Origin: Streptomyces sp. S465
GTDB lineage: Bacteria; Actinomycetota; Actinomycetes; Streptomycetales; Streptomycetaceae
Direction of reading: 5' to 3'
Assembly: GCF_026898115.1 (NCBI RefSeq)
Contig: NZ_CP114036.1
Coordinates: forward strand, 9,108,001-9,172,000
Length of the DNA: 64,000 bases
The notes beneath the pieces are model-generated. The model saw nothing but the letters and a program-made list of their open reading frames with translations, had not been told where the DNA came from and did no database searches. The position numbers and the translations under genes were made by a program. Positions 1 through 9,106 of this stretch are shown piece by piece; position 1 is the stretch's first letter; every line of letters begins with the position of its first letter.

Positions 1-3000
1 TGGACAGTGGCGGCGACGCGGTCACCGGCTTCCCGGCCGACCGTGGCTGGGACCCGTCCGGCCTCACCGGCGGATCGGACACGGACCGTGGCGGCTTCCT
101 CTCCGACGCCGCCGGCTTCGATGCCGCGTTCTTCGGCATCAGCCCCCGTGAGGCACGGGCCATGGACCCCCAGCAGCGGATCCTGCTGGAAACGACGTGG
201 GAGGCGTTCGAGAGCGCGGGCATCGTGCCGGGCACGCTGCGCGGCAGCGACACCGGCGTGTTCATGGGCGCCTTCTCGTACGGGTACGGCGTCGGCGCGG
301 ACCTGGACGGGTTCGGCTCGATCGGCATGCAGCCCAGCGTGCTCACCGGCCGGATCTCGTACTTCTACGGGCTCCAGGGACCGGCGTTCACGGTGGACAC
401 GGCGTGTTCGTCGTCGCTGGTCGCGCTGCACCAGGCCGGGCACGCCCTGCGCCACGGGGAGTGCTCGCTGGCGCTGGTCGGCGGCGTCACCGTCATGGCG
501 ACCCCGACCGGGTTCGTGGAATTCCAGCAGCAGGGCGGACTCTCCCCCGACGGCCGCTGCCGCGCGTTCGCGGACTCCGCCAACGGCACCGGCTGGGCGG
601 AGGGCGCCGGCGTTCTTGTGCTGGAGCGGCTCTCCGACGCCGAGCGCAACGGGCACACCGTCCTCGCGGTCGTCCGCGGCTCGGCGGTGAACCAGGACGG
701 TGCCTCCAACGGGCTGTCCGCACCCAACGGCCCGTCCCAGCAGCGTGTCATCCAGCAGGCGTTGGTGAACGCCGGACTGCGCGCCGCCGATGTGGACGTG
801 GTGGAGGCGCACGGGACGGGGACGACGCTGGGCGATCCCATCGAGGCGCAGGCCATTCTGGCGACGTATGGGCAGGAGCGTGAGGTTCCGCTGCTGCTGG
901 GTTCGTTGAAGTCGAACATCGGTCATGCGCAGGCGGCGGCGGGTGTCGCCGGTGTCATCAAGATGGTCATGGCGATGCGGTATGGCATCGCGCCGAAGAC
1001 GCTGCACGTGGACGAGCCGTCGTCGCATGTGGACTGGACCGAGGGCGCGGTGGAACTGCTCACCGAGGCGAGGCCGTGGCCCGAGTCGGATCGGGCACCG
1101 CATGCGGGTGTGTCGTCGTTCGGGGTGAGCGGTACGAACGCGCACGTGATCCTTGAGGGTGTTCCCGGGCCGTCGCGTGTGGAGTCGGTTGGTGACGGGT
1201 TGGTGCCGTTGCCGGTGTCGGCTCGTGGTGAGGTGAGTCTGCGGGGGCAGGTGGAGCGGCTGGAGGGGTATCTGCGCGGGGGTGGTGTGGATGTGGCCGC
1301 GGTCGCGCAGGGGCTGGTGCGTGAGCGTGCTGTCTTCGGTCACCGTGCGGTGCTGCTGGGCGATGCCCGGGTGACGGGCGTGGCGGTGGACCAGCCGCGC
1401 ACGGTGTTCGTCTTCCCCGGCCAGGGCGCCCAGTGGGTGGGCATGGGTGTGGAGTTGATGGACCGTTCTGCGGTGTTCGCGGCGCGTATGGAGGAGTGTG
1501 CGCGGGCGTTGTTGCCGCATACGGGCTGGGATGTGCGGGAGATGCTGTCGCGGCCGGATGTGGCGGAGCGGGTGGAGGTGGTCCAGCCGGCCAGCTGGGC
1601 GGTCGCGGTGAGCCTGGCCGCGTTGTGGCAGGCGCATGGGGTCGTACCGGATGCGGTGGTCGGACACTCCCAGGGCGAGATCGCGGCGGCGTGCGTGGCC
1701 GGGGCCCTCAGCCTTGAGGACGCGGCCCGTGTGGTGGCGTTGCGCAGTCGGGTGATCGCCGGGCGGCTGGCCGGGCGGGGGGCGATGGCTTCGGTGGCGT
1801 TGCCGGCCGGTGAGGTGGGTCTGGTCGAGGGTGTGTGGATCGCGGCGCGTAACGGCCCGGCCTCGACCGTCGTGGCCGGCGAACCGTCCGCGGTAGAGGA
1901 GGTGGTGGCGCGGTACGAGGCCGAAGGCGTGCGAGTACGTCGTATCGCCGTCGACTACGCCTCCCACACACCCCACGTGGAAGCCATCGAAGACGAACTC
2001 GCTGAGGTACTGAAGGGAGTGGCAGGGAAGGCCCCGTCGGTGGCGTGGTGGTCCACCGTGGACAGCGCCTGGGTGACGGAGCCGGTGGATGAGGGCTACT
2101 GGTACCGGAATCTGCGTCGTCCGGTGGCGCTGGATGCGGCGGTGGCGGAGCTGGACGGGTCGGTGTTCGTGGAGTGCAGTGCCCATCCGGTGCTGCTGCC
2201 GGCGATGGAACAGGCTCACACGGTGGCGTCGTTGCGGACCGGTGACGGCGGCTGGGAGCGGTGGCTGACGGCATTGGCGCAGGCGTGGACCCTGGGCGCG
2301 GCGGTGGACTGGGGCACGGTGGTCGAACCGGTGCCGGGACGGCTGCTGGATCTGCCCACCTACGCGTTCGAGCACAGGCGCTACTGGCTGGAAGCGGCCG
2401 GTGCCACCGACCTGTCCGCGGCCGGGCTGACGGGTGCGGCGCATCCGATGCTGGCCGCTGTCACGGCACTGCCCGCCGACGATGGTGGTGGTGTTGTTCT
2501 CACCGGCCGGATCTCGTTGCGTACGCATTCCTGGCTGGCTGATCACGCGGTGCGGGGCACGGTTCTGCTGCCGGGTACGGCGTTTGTGGAGCTGGTCATC
2601 CGGGCCGGTGACGAGACCGGTTGCGGAGTGGTGGACGAGCTGGTCATCGAGACCCCGCTCGTGGTGCCGGTGACCGGTGCGGTGGATGTGTCGGTGACGG
2701 TGGAAGGGGCCGATGAGGCCGGACGGCGGCCGGTGACCGTCCACGCACGCACCGAAGGCACCGACAGCTGGACCCGGCACGCCAGCGGCACCCTGACCCC
2801 CGACACTCCCGACGCTTCCGACGCTTCTGGTGTTGTCGGTGCGGAGTCGTTCTCGCAGTGGCCTCCGGCCACGGCCGTGGCCGTCGACGTCTCGGGGTTC
2901 TATGACGAACTGCGGGATGCCGGTTATGAGTACGGGTCGGCGTTCCAGGGGTTGCGGGCTGCCTGGCGTGATGGTGACACCGTGTATGCCGAGGTGGCGC

Positions 3001-5777
3001 TGGCCGAGGAGCAGGCCGCCGAGGCGGACGGTTTCGGTGTGCATCCGGCACTGCTCGACGCGGCCCTGCACGCCGTCGCCCTCACCACGCCGGACGACAG
3101 CGCTGCGGGTCTGCCGTTCGCCTGGAAGGGGGCCCGGTTCGTCGCTACGGGCTCGGCCATGCTCCGAGCCGTGATCACTCGTGACGGCGACGAGCTGAGC
3201 CTGCGCGTCGCCGACTCCGCCGGCCAACTCGTCGCCGAGATCCGGACGGTCCGCACCCGCCCGCTGTCCCCACCCGCCGGCACCGGCCTGATGCGTCTCA
3301 CCTGGATCGAGGTCGCCGCACCCACGGATGTCCCCACGGCCGACGTGGACGTCATCACGTTGCATACCGCTGACGGCGACGACCCGGTGGCCGAGACGCG
3401 TGCGCTCACCACCCGGCTGCTGACCGCCCTGACCGGCTCCGACGGGGATCTGCTCGTGCACACCACCGCGGGCCTCGCCACCGGCGCGGCGGCCGGACTG
3501 CTGCGCGCCGCCCAGGCCGAGCAGCCCGGCCGGTTCGTCCACGTCGAGACCGAGTCCGGCGTCACGCTCGCTCCCGAGCAGCAGCGCATCGCCGTCGCGC
3601 TCGGCGAGCCGCGTCTGCGGCTGCGCCGCGGCCGGTTCGAGGCGGCCCGCCTCACCCGCGTGCCGGAGCCGCTCATCGTGCCGGACAGCGACACGTGGCT
3701 GATCCGGCCGGCGCGGACGGGCACCCTCGACGGCCTCACCGCGGCCGACTCGGCGGAGCCCCGGCGCCCCCTCGCCCCGACCGAGGTCCGGATCGGTGTA
3801 CGTGCGGCGGGCCTCAACTTCCGCGATGTGCTGATCGCGCTCGGCACCTACCCCGGTCAGGGCGTGCTCGGCGGCGAGGCCGCGGGCATCGTCCTGGAGA
3901 CCGGCGCCGATGTCTCCGGTCTGGCACCGGGCGACCGCGTCTTCGGCCTCGTCGGCACCGGCTTCGGCCCCACGGTCATCGCCGACCACCGGATGCTCGG
4001 CCGGATGCCGGACGACTGGACGTTCCCGCAGGCGGCGTCCGTGATGACCGCGTTCGCGACCGCGTGGTACGGCCTGGTCGACCTGGCCGGGCTGCGCCCC
4101 GGCGAGAAGGTCCTGATCCACGCGGCCACCGGCGGTGTCGGTTCCGCCGCCCGGCAGATCGCGCGGCATCTGGGCGCGGAGGTGTACGCGACCACCAGCG
4201 CCGCGAAGCGCCATCTGGTGGACCTGGACGGAGCGCATCTGGCCGATTCCCGCAGCACCGCGTTCGCCGACGCGTTCCCGCCGGTCGATGTCGTGCTCAA
4301 CTCGCTCACCGGTGAACTCCTCGACGCGTCCGTCGGCCTGCTCGCGCCGGGTGGCCGGTTCGTCGAGATGGGCAAGACCGACATCCGGCACGCCGTCCAG
4401 CAGCCGTTCGACCTGATGGACGCCGGCCCCGACCGGATGCAGCGGATCATCGTCGAGCTGCTCGGCCTGTTCGCGCGCGACGTGCTGCACCCGCTGCCGG
4501 TCCACGCCTGGGACGTGCGGCAGGCACGGGAGGCGTTCGGCTGGATGAGCAGCGGGCGTCACACCGGCAAGCTGGTGCTCACGATCCCGCGACCGCTGGA
4601 TCCCGAGGGGGCCGTCGTCATCACCGGCGGCTCCGGCACCCTCGCCGGCATCCTCGCCCGCCACCTCAACCACCCCCACACCTACCTGCTCTCCCGCACC
4701 CCACCCCCCGACACCACCCCCGGCACCCACCTCCCCTGCGACGTCGGCGACCCCCACCAACTCGCCACCACCCTCACCCGCATCCCCCAACCCCTCACCG
4801 CCGTCTTCCACACCGCCGGAACCCTCGACGACGCCCTGCTCGACAACCTCACCCCCGACCGCATCGACACCGTCCTCAAACCCAAGGCCGACGCCGCCTG
4901 GCACCTGCACCGGCTCACCCGCGACACCGACCTCGCCGCATTCGTCGTCTACTCGTCGGCGGCCGGTGTGCTGGGCACCCCCGGTCAGGGCAACTACGCG
5001 GCGGCGAACGCCTTCCTCGACGCGCTCGCCGAACACCGCCGTACACAAGGGCTGCCAGGGCTGTCGATCGCGTGGGGGCTGTGGGACCAGGCGAGTGGCC
5101 TGACCGCGGACCTGACCGACGCCGACCGGCGCCGCATGCGCAAGGGTGGGGCGAGCGCGCTCACCGCCGAACAGGGCATGCGCATGTACGACGCCGCCGT
5201 CCACACCGGAACGGGCAGTGTCGTCGCCGTGGCGGGCGACCTGCCGCCGGACCTCCCGCTGCTGCGTGGCCGGCCCAAGCCGTCGGCCCGCCGGAGCGCC
5301 CGCAACGAGCAGGCACGCCCCACCGACCTGCTCGCCCTCGTCCGGCAGAAGGCAGCGGCCGTCCTGGGCCACGCCGACCCGGAGGACATCCCGGAGGACG
5401 CGGCGTTCCGGGAACTCGGTGTGGACTCGCTCATCGCGGTGCAGCTGCGCAACGGCCTCAACGAGGCGACCGGTCTGCGACTGTCCGCCACGCTCGTCTT
5501 CGACTACCCGTCGCCGCGCGCACTCGCCGACCGCATCGGTGAACTGCTGTCCCCGGACGACCCGGTGACCGTGGTGCTCGCGCAGCTCGACCGGCTGGAA
5601 GCACTCGTCGCCGGTGTCGACCCGGGCGACCGCCAGGCGGACGCCATCGGAACCCGGCTGGACGCCCTGCTCAACCGCTGGCGGCGGGAGACCCGCCCGA
5701 CCACGCCGGCCGGCGTGCTGTCCGCGGACGCGACCGCGGACGAGATTTTCGACCTCATCGACAGGGAGCTGCGATGA
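1..5777 (+). CDS. fkbC: Type I modular polyketide synthase, last module (KS-AT-DH-ER-KR-ACP), 5' end off window; FkbC-like
   Basis: The frame is open from base 3 with no start codon, so the gene begins left of the window. Domains in order: KS (Cys in DTACSSS at nt 405-407, EAHGTGT and NIGHAQAA histidine motifs), AT (GHSQGEIAAA; YASH motif, which predicts methylmalonyl-CoA), DH (HAVRGTVLLP, then LLDAALHA), ER (LNFRDVLIALG; ATGGVGS nucleotide loop), KR (TGGSGTLAG; TLDD, B-type; catalytic S and Y in VVYSSAAG and GNYAAAN) and ACP (GVDSL). The roughly 80 residues after the ACP look like a C-terminal docking domain, so the chain passes to another PKS protein. A fully reducing, methylmalonyl-loading module followed at once by fkbL matches module 6 at the end of FkbC in FK520/FK506 synthases, which sets C17 with its methyl group. 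Codon composition changes sharply inside the gene. The FkbC assignment rests on gene order and domain content. Confidence 0.85.
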   Translation, partial: DSGGDAVTGFPADRGWDPSGLTGGSDTDRGGFLSDAAGFDAAFFGISPREARAMDPQQRILLETTWEAFESAGIVPGTLRGSDTGVFMGAFSYGYGVGADLDGFGSIGMQPSVLTGRISYFYGLQGPAFTVDTACSSSLVALHQAGHALRHGECSLALVGGVTVMATPTGFVEFQQQGGLSPDGRCRAFADSANGTGWAEGAGVLVLERLSDAERNGHTVLAVVRGSAVNQDGASNGLSAPNGPSQQRVIQQALVNAGLRAADVDVVEAHGTGTTLGDPIEAQAILATYGQEREVPLLLGSLKSNIGHAQAAAGVAGVIKMVMAMRYGIAPKTLHVDEPSSHVDWTEGAVELLTEARPWPESDRAPHAGVSSFGVSGTNAHVILEGVPGPSRVESVGDGLVPLPVSARGEVSLRGQVERLEGYLRGGGVDVAAVAQGLVRERAVFGHRAVLLGDARVTGVAVDQPRTVFVFPGQGAQWVGMGVELMDRSAVFAARMEECARALLPHTGWDVREMLSRPDVAERVEVVQPASWAVAVSLAALWQAHGVVPDAVVGHSQGEIAAACVAGALSLEDAARVVALRSRVIAGRLAGRGAMASVALPAGEVGLVEGVWIAARNGPASTVVAGEPSAVEEVVARYEAEGVRVRRIAVDYASHTPHVEAIEDELAEVLKGVAGKAPSVAWWSTVDSAWVTEPVDEGYWYRNLRRPVALDAAVAELDGSVFVECSAHPVLLPAMEQAHTVASLRTGDGGWERWLTALAQAWTLGAAVDWGTVVEPVPGRLLDLPTYAFEHRRYWLEAAGATDLSAAGLTGAAHPMLAAVTALPADDGGGVVLTGRISLRTHSWLADHAVRGTVLLPGTAFVELVIRAGDETGCGVVDELVIETPLVVPVTGAVDVSVTVEGADEAGRRPVTVHARTEGTDSWTRHASGTLTPDTPDASDASGVVGAESFSQWPPATAVAVDVSGFYDELRDAGYEYGSAFQGLRAAWRDGDTVYAEVALAEEQAAEADGFGVHPALLDAALHAVALTTPDDSAAGLPFAWKGARFVATGSAMLRAVITRDGDELSLRVADSAGQLVAEIRTVRTRPLSPPAGTGLMRLTWIEVAAPTDVPTADVDVITLHTADGDDPVAETRALTTRLLTALTGSDGDLLVHTTAGLATGAAAGLLRAAQAEQPGRFVHVETESGVTLAPEQQRIAVALGEPRLRLRRGRFEAARLTRVPEPLIVPDSDTWLIRPARTGTLDGLTAADSAEPRRPLAPTEVRIGVRAAGLNFRDVLIALGTYPGQGVLGGEAAGIVLETGADVSGLAPGDRVFGLVGTGFGPTVIADHRMLGRMPDDWTFPQAASVMTAFATAWYGLVDLAGLRPGEKVLIHAATGGVGSAARQIARHLGAEVYATTSAAKRHLVDLDGAHLADSRSTAFADAFPPVDVVLNSLTGELLDASVGLLAPGGRFVEMGKTDIRHAVQQPFDLMDAGPDRMQRIIVELLGLFARDVLHPLPVHAWDVRQAREAFGWMSSGRHTGKLVLTIPRPLDPEGAVVITGGSGTLAGILARHLNHPHTYLLSRTPPPDTTPGTHLPCDVGDPHQLATTLTRIPQPLTAVFHTAGTLDDALLDNLTPDRIDTVLKPKADAAWHLHRLTRDTDLAAFVVYSSAAGVLGTPGQGNYAAANAFLDALAEHRRTQGLPGLSIAWGLWDQASGLTADLTDADRRRMRKGGASALTAEQGMRMYDAAVHTGTGSVVAVAGDLPPDLPLLRGRPKPSARRSARNEQARPTDLLALVRQKAAAVLGHADPEDIPEDAAFRELGVDSLIAVQLRNGLNEATGLRLSATLVFDYPSPRALADRIGELLSPDDPVTVVLAQLDRLEALVAGVDPGDRQADAIGTRLDALLNRWRRETRPTTPAGVLSADATADEIFDLIDRELR

Positions 5778-5839
5778 GAACGGAAGCCGCCCCGAGCGGC
5801 ACCACCAAGACAGCTCCGGCCACGAAAGGGAGGTGACAC

Positions 5840-6877
5840 ATGCAGACCAGGGTCCTGCGCCAACGTGACATCAAGCGGATTCTCTCCGTGATCGGCCGCG
5901 ACGTGATGATGGACCGGCTGATCAGCGAGCTGCACGACGGGTTCGCCGCGCTCGGCCGCGGCGAGTTCGCCGAGGCGCCGCCGCGTACCGGATTCGTCCG
6001 CGGCGGCGACATTCCCGGCGTCATCGAGTTCATGCCGTACCGGGTCCCCGGTGTCGGCGTGACCATGAAGACGGTTTCGTACAGTCCGCACAACTATCCG
6101 CGCTTCCGGCTGCCGACGATCGTCGGCACGATGTCGCGCCTCGACGACGACAGCGGCAGTCTGACCGCCCTCGCCGACGCAGGCGTGATCACCGCGATGC
6201 GGACCGGCGCGGTCGCGGCCGTCGCGAGCCGGCTGCTGGCCCGGTCCGACAGCGCCACGCTCACGCTGATCGGCGCGGGCGCACAGGCGGTGACCCAGGC
6301 GCACGCGCTCAGCAGGGTCCTGCCCATCGAGCGGATCCTGGTCAGCGACACCGACCCCGGCCACGCGGCGTCGTTCGCGGACCGCGTCGCGTTCCTCGGA
6401 CTGCCGGTCAAGGTGACCGATCCGGCGGAGGCCGCCGCCGCCGCGGACGTCCTGAGCACCGTCACCTCGGTGCCCTCGGGCAAAGGGCCGGTGCTGCCCG
6501 CCGAGCCGCGGCTGCCGCACCTGCATGTGAACGCCATCGGCGCCGACGAGCCGGGCAAGACCGAACTGCCGAAGGCCCTGCTCGACGACGCGTTCATCTG
6601 CGTCGACCATCCGGGGCAGGCCCGCGCCGAGGGCGAGTACCAGCAACTGCCGGACCGCGAACTCGGCCCGTCGCTCGCGGCCCTGTGCGCGGCACCGGAC
6701 AGCGCGGCGGACCACCGGGACAGTCTGAGCGTCCTCGACTCGACGGGCAGTGCGTTCGCCGACCACATCGCGTTCGACGTGCTGCTCGGCTTCGCCGACG
6801 AACTCGGCCTCGGCCGCAAGGACGCGATCGGGTCGACCCCGGAAGACGTCCTCGACCCGTACTCGCTGCCATGGTGA
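5840..6877 (+). CDS. fkbL: Lysine cyclodeaminase (L-pipecolate synthase)
   Basis: 345 residues, of the ornithine cyclodeaminase/mu-crystallin family. These enzymes use bound NAD+ to turn L-lysine into L-pipecolate plus ammonia; FkbL and RapL supply the pipecolate that closes FK520/FK506 and rapamycin macrocycles. Visible support: Rossmann glycine motif LTLIGAGAQA around residue 143-152, the family segment MKTVSYSPHN near residue 75, and RTGAVAAVAS near residue 117. The ATG follows GGGAGGTG by a few bases, a very strong ribosome site. The gene lies 62 bp behind the PKS and 20 bp ahead of fkbK, so it is probably the second gene of a PKS-fkbL-K-J-I-H operon. Choice of lysine over ornithine is inferred from the cluster, not from residues. 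Confidence 0.88.
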   Translation: MQTRVLRQRDIKRILSVIGRDVMMDRLISELHDGFAALGRGEFAEAPPRTGFVRGGDIPGVIEFMPYRVPGVGVTMKTVSYSPHNYPRFRLPTIVGTMSRLDDDSGSLTALADAGVITAMRTGAVAAVASRLLARSDSATLTLIGAGAQAVTQAHALSRVLPIERILVSDTDPGHAASFADRVAFLGLPVKVTDPAEAAAAADVLSTVTSVPSGKGPVLPAEPRLPHLHVNAIGADEPGKTELPKALLDDAFICVDHPGQARAEGEYQQLPDRELGPSLAALCAAPDSAADHRDSLSVLDSTGSAFADHIAFDVLLGFADELGLGRKDAIGSTPEDVLDPYSLPW

Positions 6878-6897
6878 CCCCGGAGGGAGGAAACAGC

Positions 6898-7746
6898 GTG
6901 GACCACCAGCTGATCGTGCTCGGCGCGGGAGTGATGGGCACCGGCATCACCACGCTCGCGCTGCGCCACGGCGTCCCCGTGACACTCGTCGACACGTCCG
7001 AGGAGATCCTTACGGCGGCGCGGGCGCGGATCGCCACCGAACTGCGGACGGCACAACTCGTGGCCGGGCCCGCCGAGGCCGACCCCGGTGTGCTGCGGAC
7101 GGCCACCTCCGCGCTGCCCGCGATCGGTACGGCCACCGCGGTGATCGAGGCCGTCGTCGAGGACGCCGAGGTCAAGGCGGAGGTACTCGCCACGGTCTCG
7201 GCAGCGGCGCCCGGTATCCCGGTCATCACGAACACGTCGTCGATCCCGGTTGACGAACTGGCCGACTCCGTGGCCCGGCCCGAGGACCTGCTCGGCACGC
7301 ACTTCATGAACCCGTCGTACCTGATCCCGACGGTCGAGGTGATCCGCGGACCCCGGACCGGTGAGAAGGCCATGGCCGCCGCCGGGGACCTGCTCGCGGC
7401 GCTGCGGCGCAAACCGATCGTCGTCCGGGACGCGCCCGGCTTCGTCACGAGCCGGCTGCTCCACCCGATGATCAACGACGCGGCGCGGATCGTGCAGGAG
7501 GGCACCGCGTCCGTCGAGGACGTCGACGCGCTCATGACGGGGTGCCTCGGCCATCCGACCGGGCCGCTGCGCACCGCGGACCTGATCGGCATCGACAACC
7601 TCGTCGACGCGCTGTGGGTGCTGCACAAACGCACCGGCGACGAGCGCAGCCGCCCCTGTGACCTGCTGCTGGGCAAGGTCCGCGAGGGACACCACGGCCG
7701 GAAGACCGGCCGGGGCTTCTACGAATACGAGAAGGTGTTCTCATGA
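6898..7746 (+). CDS. fkbK: 3-hydroxyacyl-CoA dehydrogenase-family enzyme of methoxymalonyl-ACP synthesis
   Basis: 282 residues from a GTG start preceded by GGAGGGAGG; an upstream ATG at 6871 in the same frame is less well spaced. The N-terminus has the NAD-binding motif LGAGVMGTG and the middle has GTHFMNPSYLIPTVE, whose His is the catalytic base in the 3-hydroxyacyl-CoA dehydrogenase family. FkbK is thought to oxidise glyceryl-ACP at its free hydroxyl on the way to hydroxymalonyl-ACP, the precursor of the methoxymalonyl units at C13 and C15 of FK520. The stop overlaps the fkbJ start (ATGA), so translation of the two is coupled. Confidence 0.87.
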   Translation: MDHQLIVLGAGVMGTGITTLALRHGVPVTLVDTSEEILTAARARIATELRTAQLVAGPAEADPGVLRTATSALPAIGTATAVIEAVVEDAEVKAEVLATVSAAAPGIPVITNTSSIPVDELADSVARPEDLLGTHFMNPSYLIPTVEVIRGPRTGEKAMAAAGDLLAALRRKPIVVRDAPGFVTSRLLHPMINDAARIVQEGTASVEDVDALMTGCLGHPTGPLRTADLIGIDNLVDALWVLHKRTGDERSRPCDLLLGKVREGHHGRKTGRGFYEYEKVFS

Positions 7747-8003
7747 CCGTACCCGTCAAGGACGACCCCGTCGCGCACGCGTTGGTCGCGTTCCTCAAGA
7801 CGAAGACCAGGTCGGACTGGCCCGTGGACCGCGACCTGTTCGCGGAGGGCGGCCTCACGTCGCTGTTCGCGATGGAACTGGTCGTGTACCTGGAGAAGAC
7901 GTTCGACGTCACGATCGCCGGCCCGGACCTCCAGCTCGCGAACTTCCGTACCGTCGAGTCCATGGTCGCACTCGTCCACCGGCTGCGGGCCGTCGATGCC
8001 TGA
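7743..8003 (+). CDS. fkbJ: Discrete acyl carrier protein for methoxymalonyl extender unit
   Basis: 86 residues with a single carrier domain; the phosphopantetheine serine is in GGLTSLFAMEL, about residue 40. The protein carries the three-carbon unit from glyceryl-ACP to methoxymalonyl-ACP while FkbH, FkbI, FkbK and FkbG act on it, then delivers it to the PKS acyltransferases. It overlaps fkbK by 4 bp and fkbI by 8 bp, so these genes should be made in step. Confidence 0.88.
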   Translation: MTVPVKDDPVAHALVAFLKTKTRSDWPVDRDLFAEGGLTSLFAMELVVYLEKTFDVTIAGPDLQLANFRTVESMVALVHRLRAVDA

Positions 8004-9096
8004 GCGCGACGCGCTGCTGACCGACCTTGTCGGTGACCGGGCCGCCGAGTGGGACACGTCCGGCGAACTGCCGCGCGACCTGCTCGTCCGGCTCGGCGCC
8101 GACGGCCTGCTCTGCGCCGAAGTGGCGGCCGAGCACGGCGGTCTGGGACTCGGCAGCCGGGAGAACGGCGAGTTCACCGCACACGTCGGCAGCCTCTGCA
8201 GCTCGCTGCGCAGTGTCATGACGTCGCAGGGCATGGCCGCGTGGACCGTGCAGCGGCTCGGCGACGCCGGTCAGCGGGCGACCTTCCTGAAGGAGCTGAC
8301 CGGCGGGAAACTCGCGGCCGTCGGCTTCAGCGAGCGGCAGGCGGGCAGCGATCTGTCGGCGATGCGGACGCGGGTTCGGCTCGACGGGGACACCGCTGTC
8401 GTCGACGGCCACAAGGTCTGGACGACTGCCGCCGCCTACGCGGACCACCTGGTCGTCTTCGGCCTCCAGGAGGATGGTTCCGGCGCGGTGGTGGTCGTGC
8501 CCGCCGACACCCCCGGCGTACGTGTCGAGCGCGTCCCGAAGCCGTCCGGCTGCCGCGCCGCCGGCCACGCCGATCTGCACCTGGACCAGGTGCGTGTGCC
8601 GGCCGGCGCGGTCCTGGCCGGCTCCGGCGCGTCACTGCCGATGCTGGTCGCGGCGTCACTCGCCTACGGGCGCAAGTCGGTCGCCTGGGGCTGCGTCGGG
8701 ATCCTGCGGGCCTGCCGCACCGCCGCGGTGGCCCACGCCCGGACCCGGGAGCAGTTCGGCCGGCCGCTCGGCGACCACCAACTCGTCGCCGGGCATGTCG
8801 CCGACCTGTGGACCGCGGAGCAGATCGCGGCCCGCGTGTGCGAGTACGCCAGCGACCACTGGGACGAGGGCTCGCCCGAGATGGTGCCCGCGACAATCCT
8901 GGCCAAGCACGTCGCCGCCGAACGAGCCGCCGCCGGGGCCGCGACCGCCGCACAGGTGCTCGCGTCGGCGGGCGCGAGAGAGGGGCACGTCGTCGAACGG
9001 GCATACCGCGACGCCAAGCTCATGGAGATCATCGAGGGCAGCAGCGAGATGTGCCGGGTGATGCTGGCCCAGCACGCGCTGGCGCTCCCGGCTTGA
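7996..9096 (+). CDS. fkbI: Acyl-CoA dehydrogenase-family enzyme of methoxymalonyl-ACP synthesis
   Basis: 366 residues, flavin-dependent acyl-CoA dehydrogenase fold. Diagnostic segments are VGFSERQAGSDLSAM near residue 110, the C-terminal helix EIIEGSSEMCRVMLAQ and an arginine-rich FAD region (ARTREQFGRPLGDHQ). In the FK520/ansamitocin pathway FkbI and FkbK together oxidise ACP-bound glyceryl units to hydroxymalonyl-ACP. The ATG sits inside the end of fkbJ (8-bp overlap); fkbH begins 10 bp after its stop. Confidence 0.86.
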   Translation: MPERDALLTDLVGDRAAEWDTSGELPRDLLVRLGADGLLCAEVAAEHGGLGLGSRENGEFTAHVGSLCSSLRSVMTSQGMAAWTVQRLGDAGQRATFLKELTGGKLAAVGFSERQAGSDLSAMRTRVRLDGDTAVVDGHKVWTTAAAYADHLVVFGLQEDGSGAVVVVPADTPGVRVERVPKPSGCRAAGHADLHLDQVRVPAGAVLAGSGASLPMLVAASLAYGRKSVAWGCVGILRACRTAAVAHARTREQFGRPLGDHQLVAGHVADLWTAEQIAARVCEYASDHWDEGSPEMVPATILAKHVAAERAAAGAATAAQVLASAGAREGHVVERAYRDAKLMEIIEGSSEMCRVMLAQHALALPA

Positions 9097-9106
9097 GAGG
9101 AAAGCC

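Noticed and set aside
5504..6766. 420-codon frame opposite the end of the PKS and fkbL
   Set aside because: Arg/Gly/Asp-rich composition, no motif, fully antisense to well supported genes.
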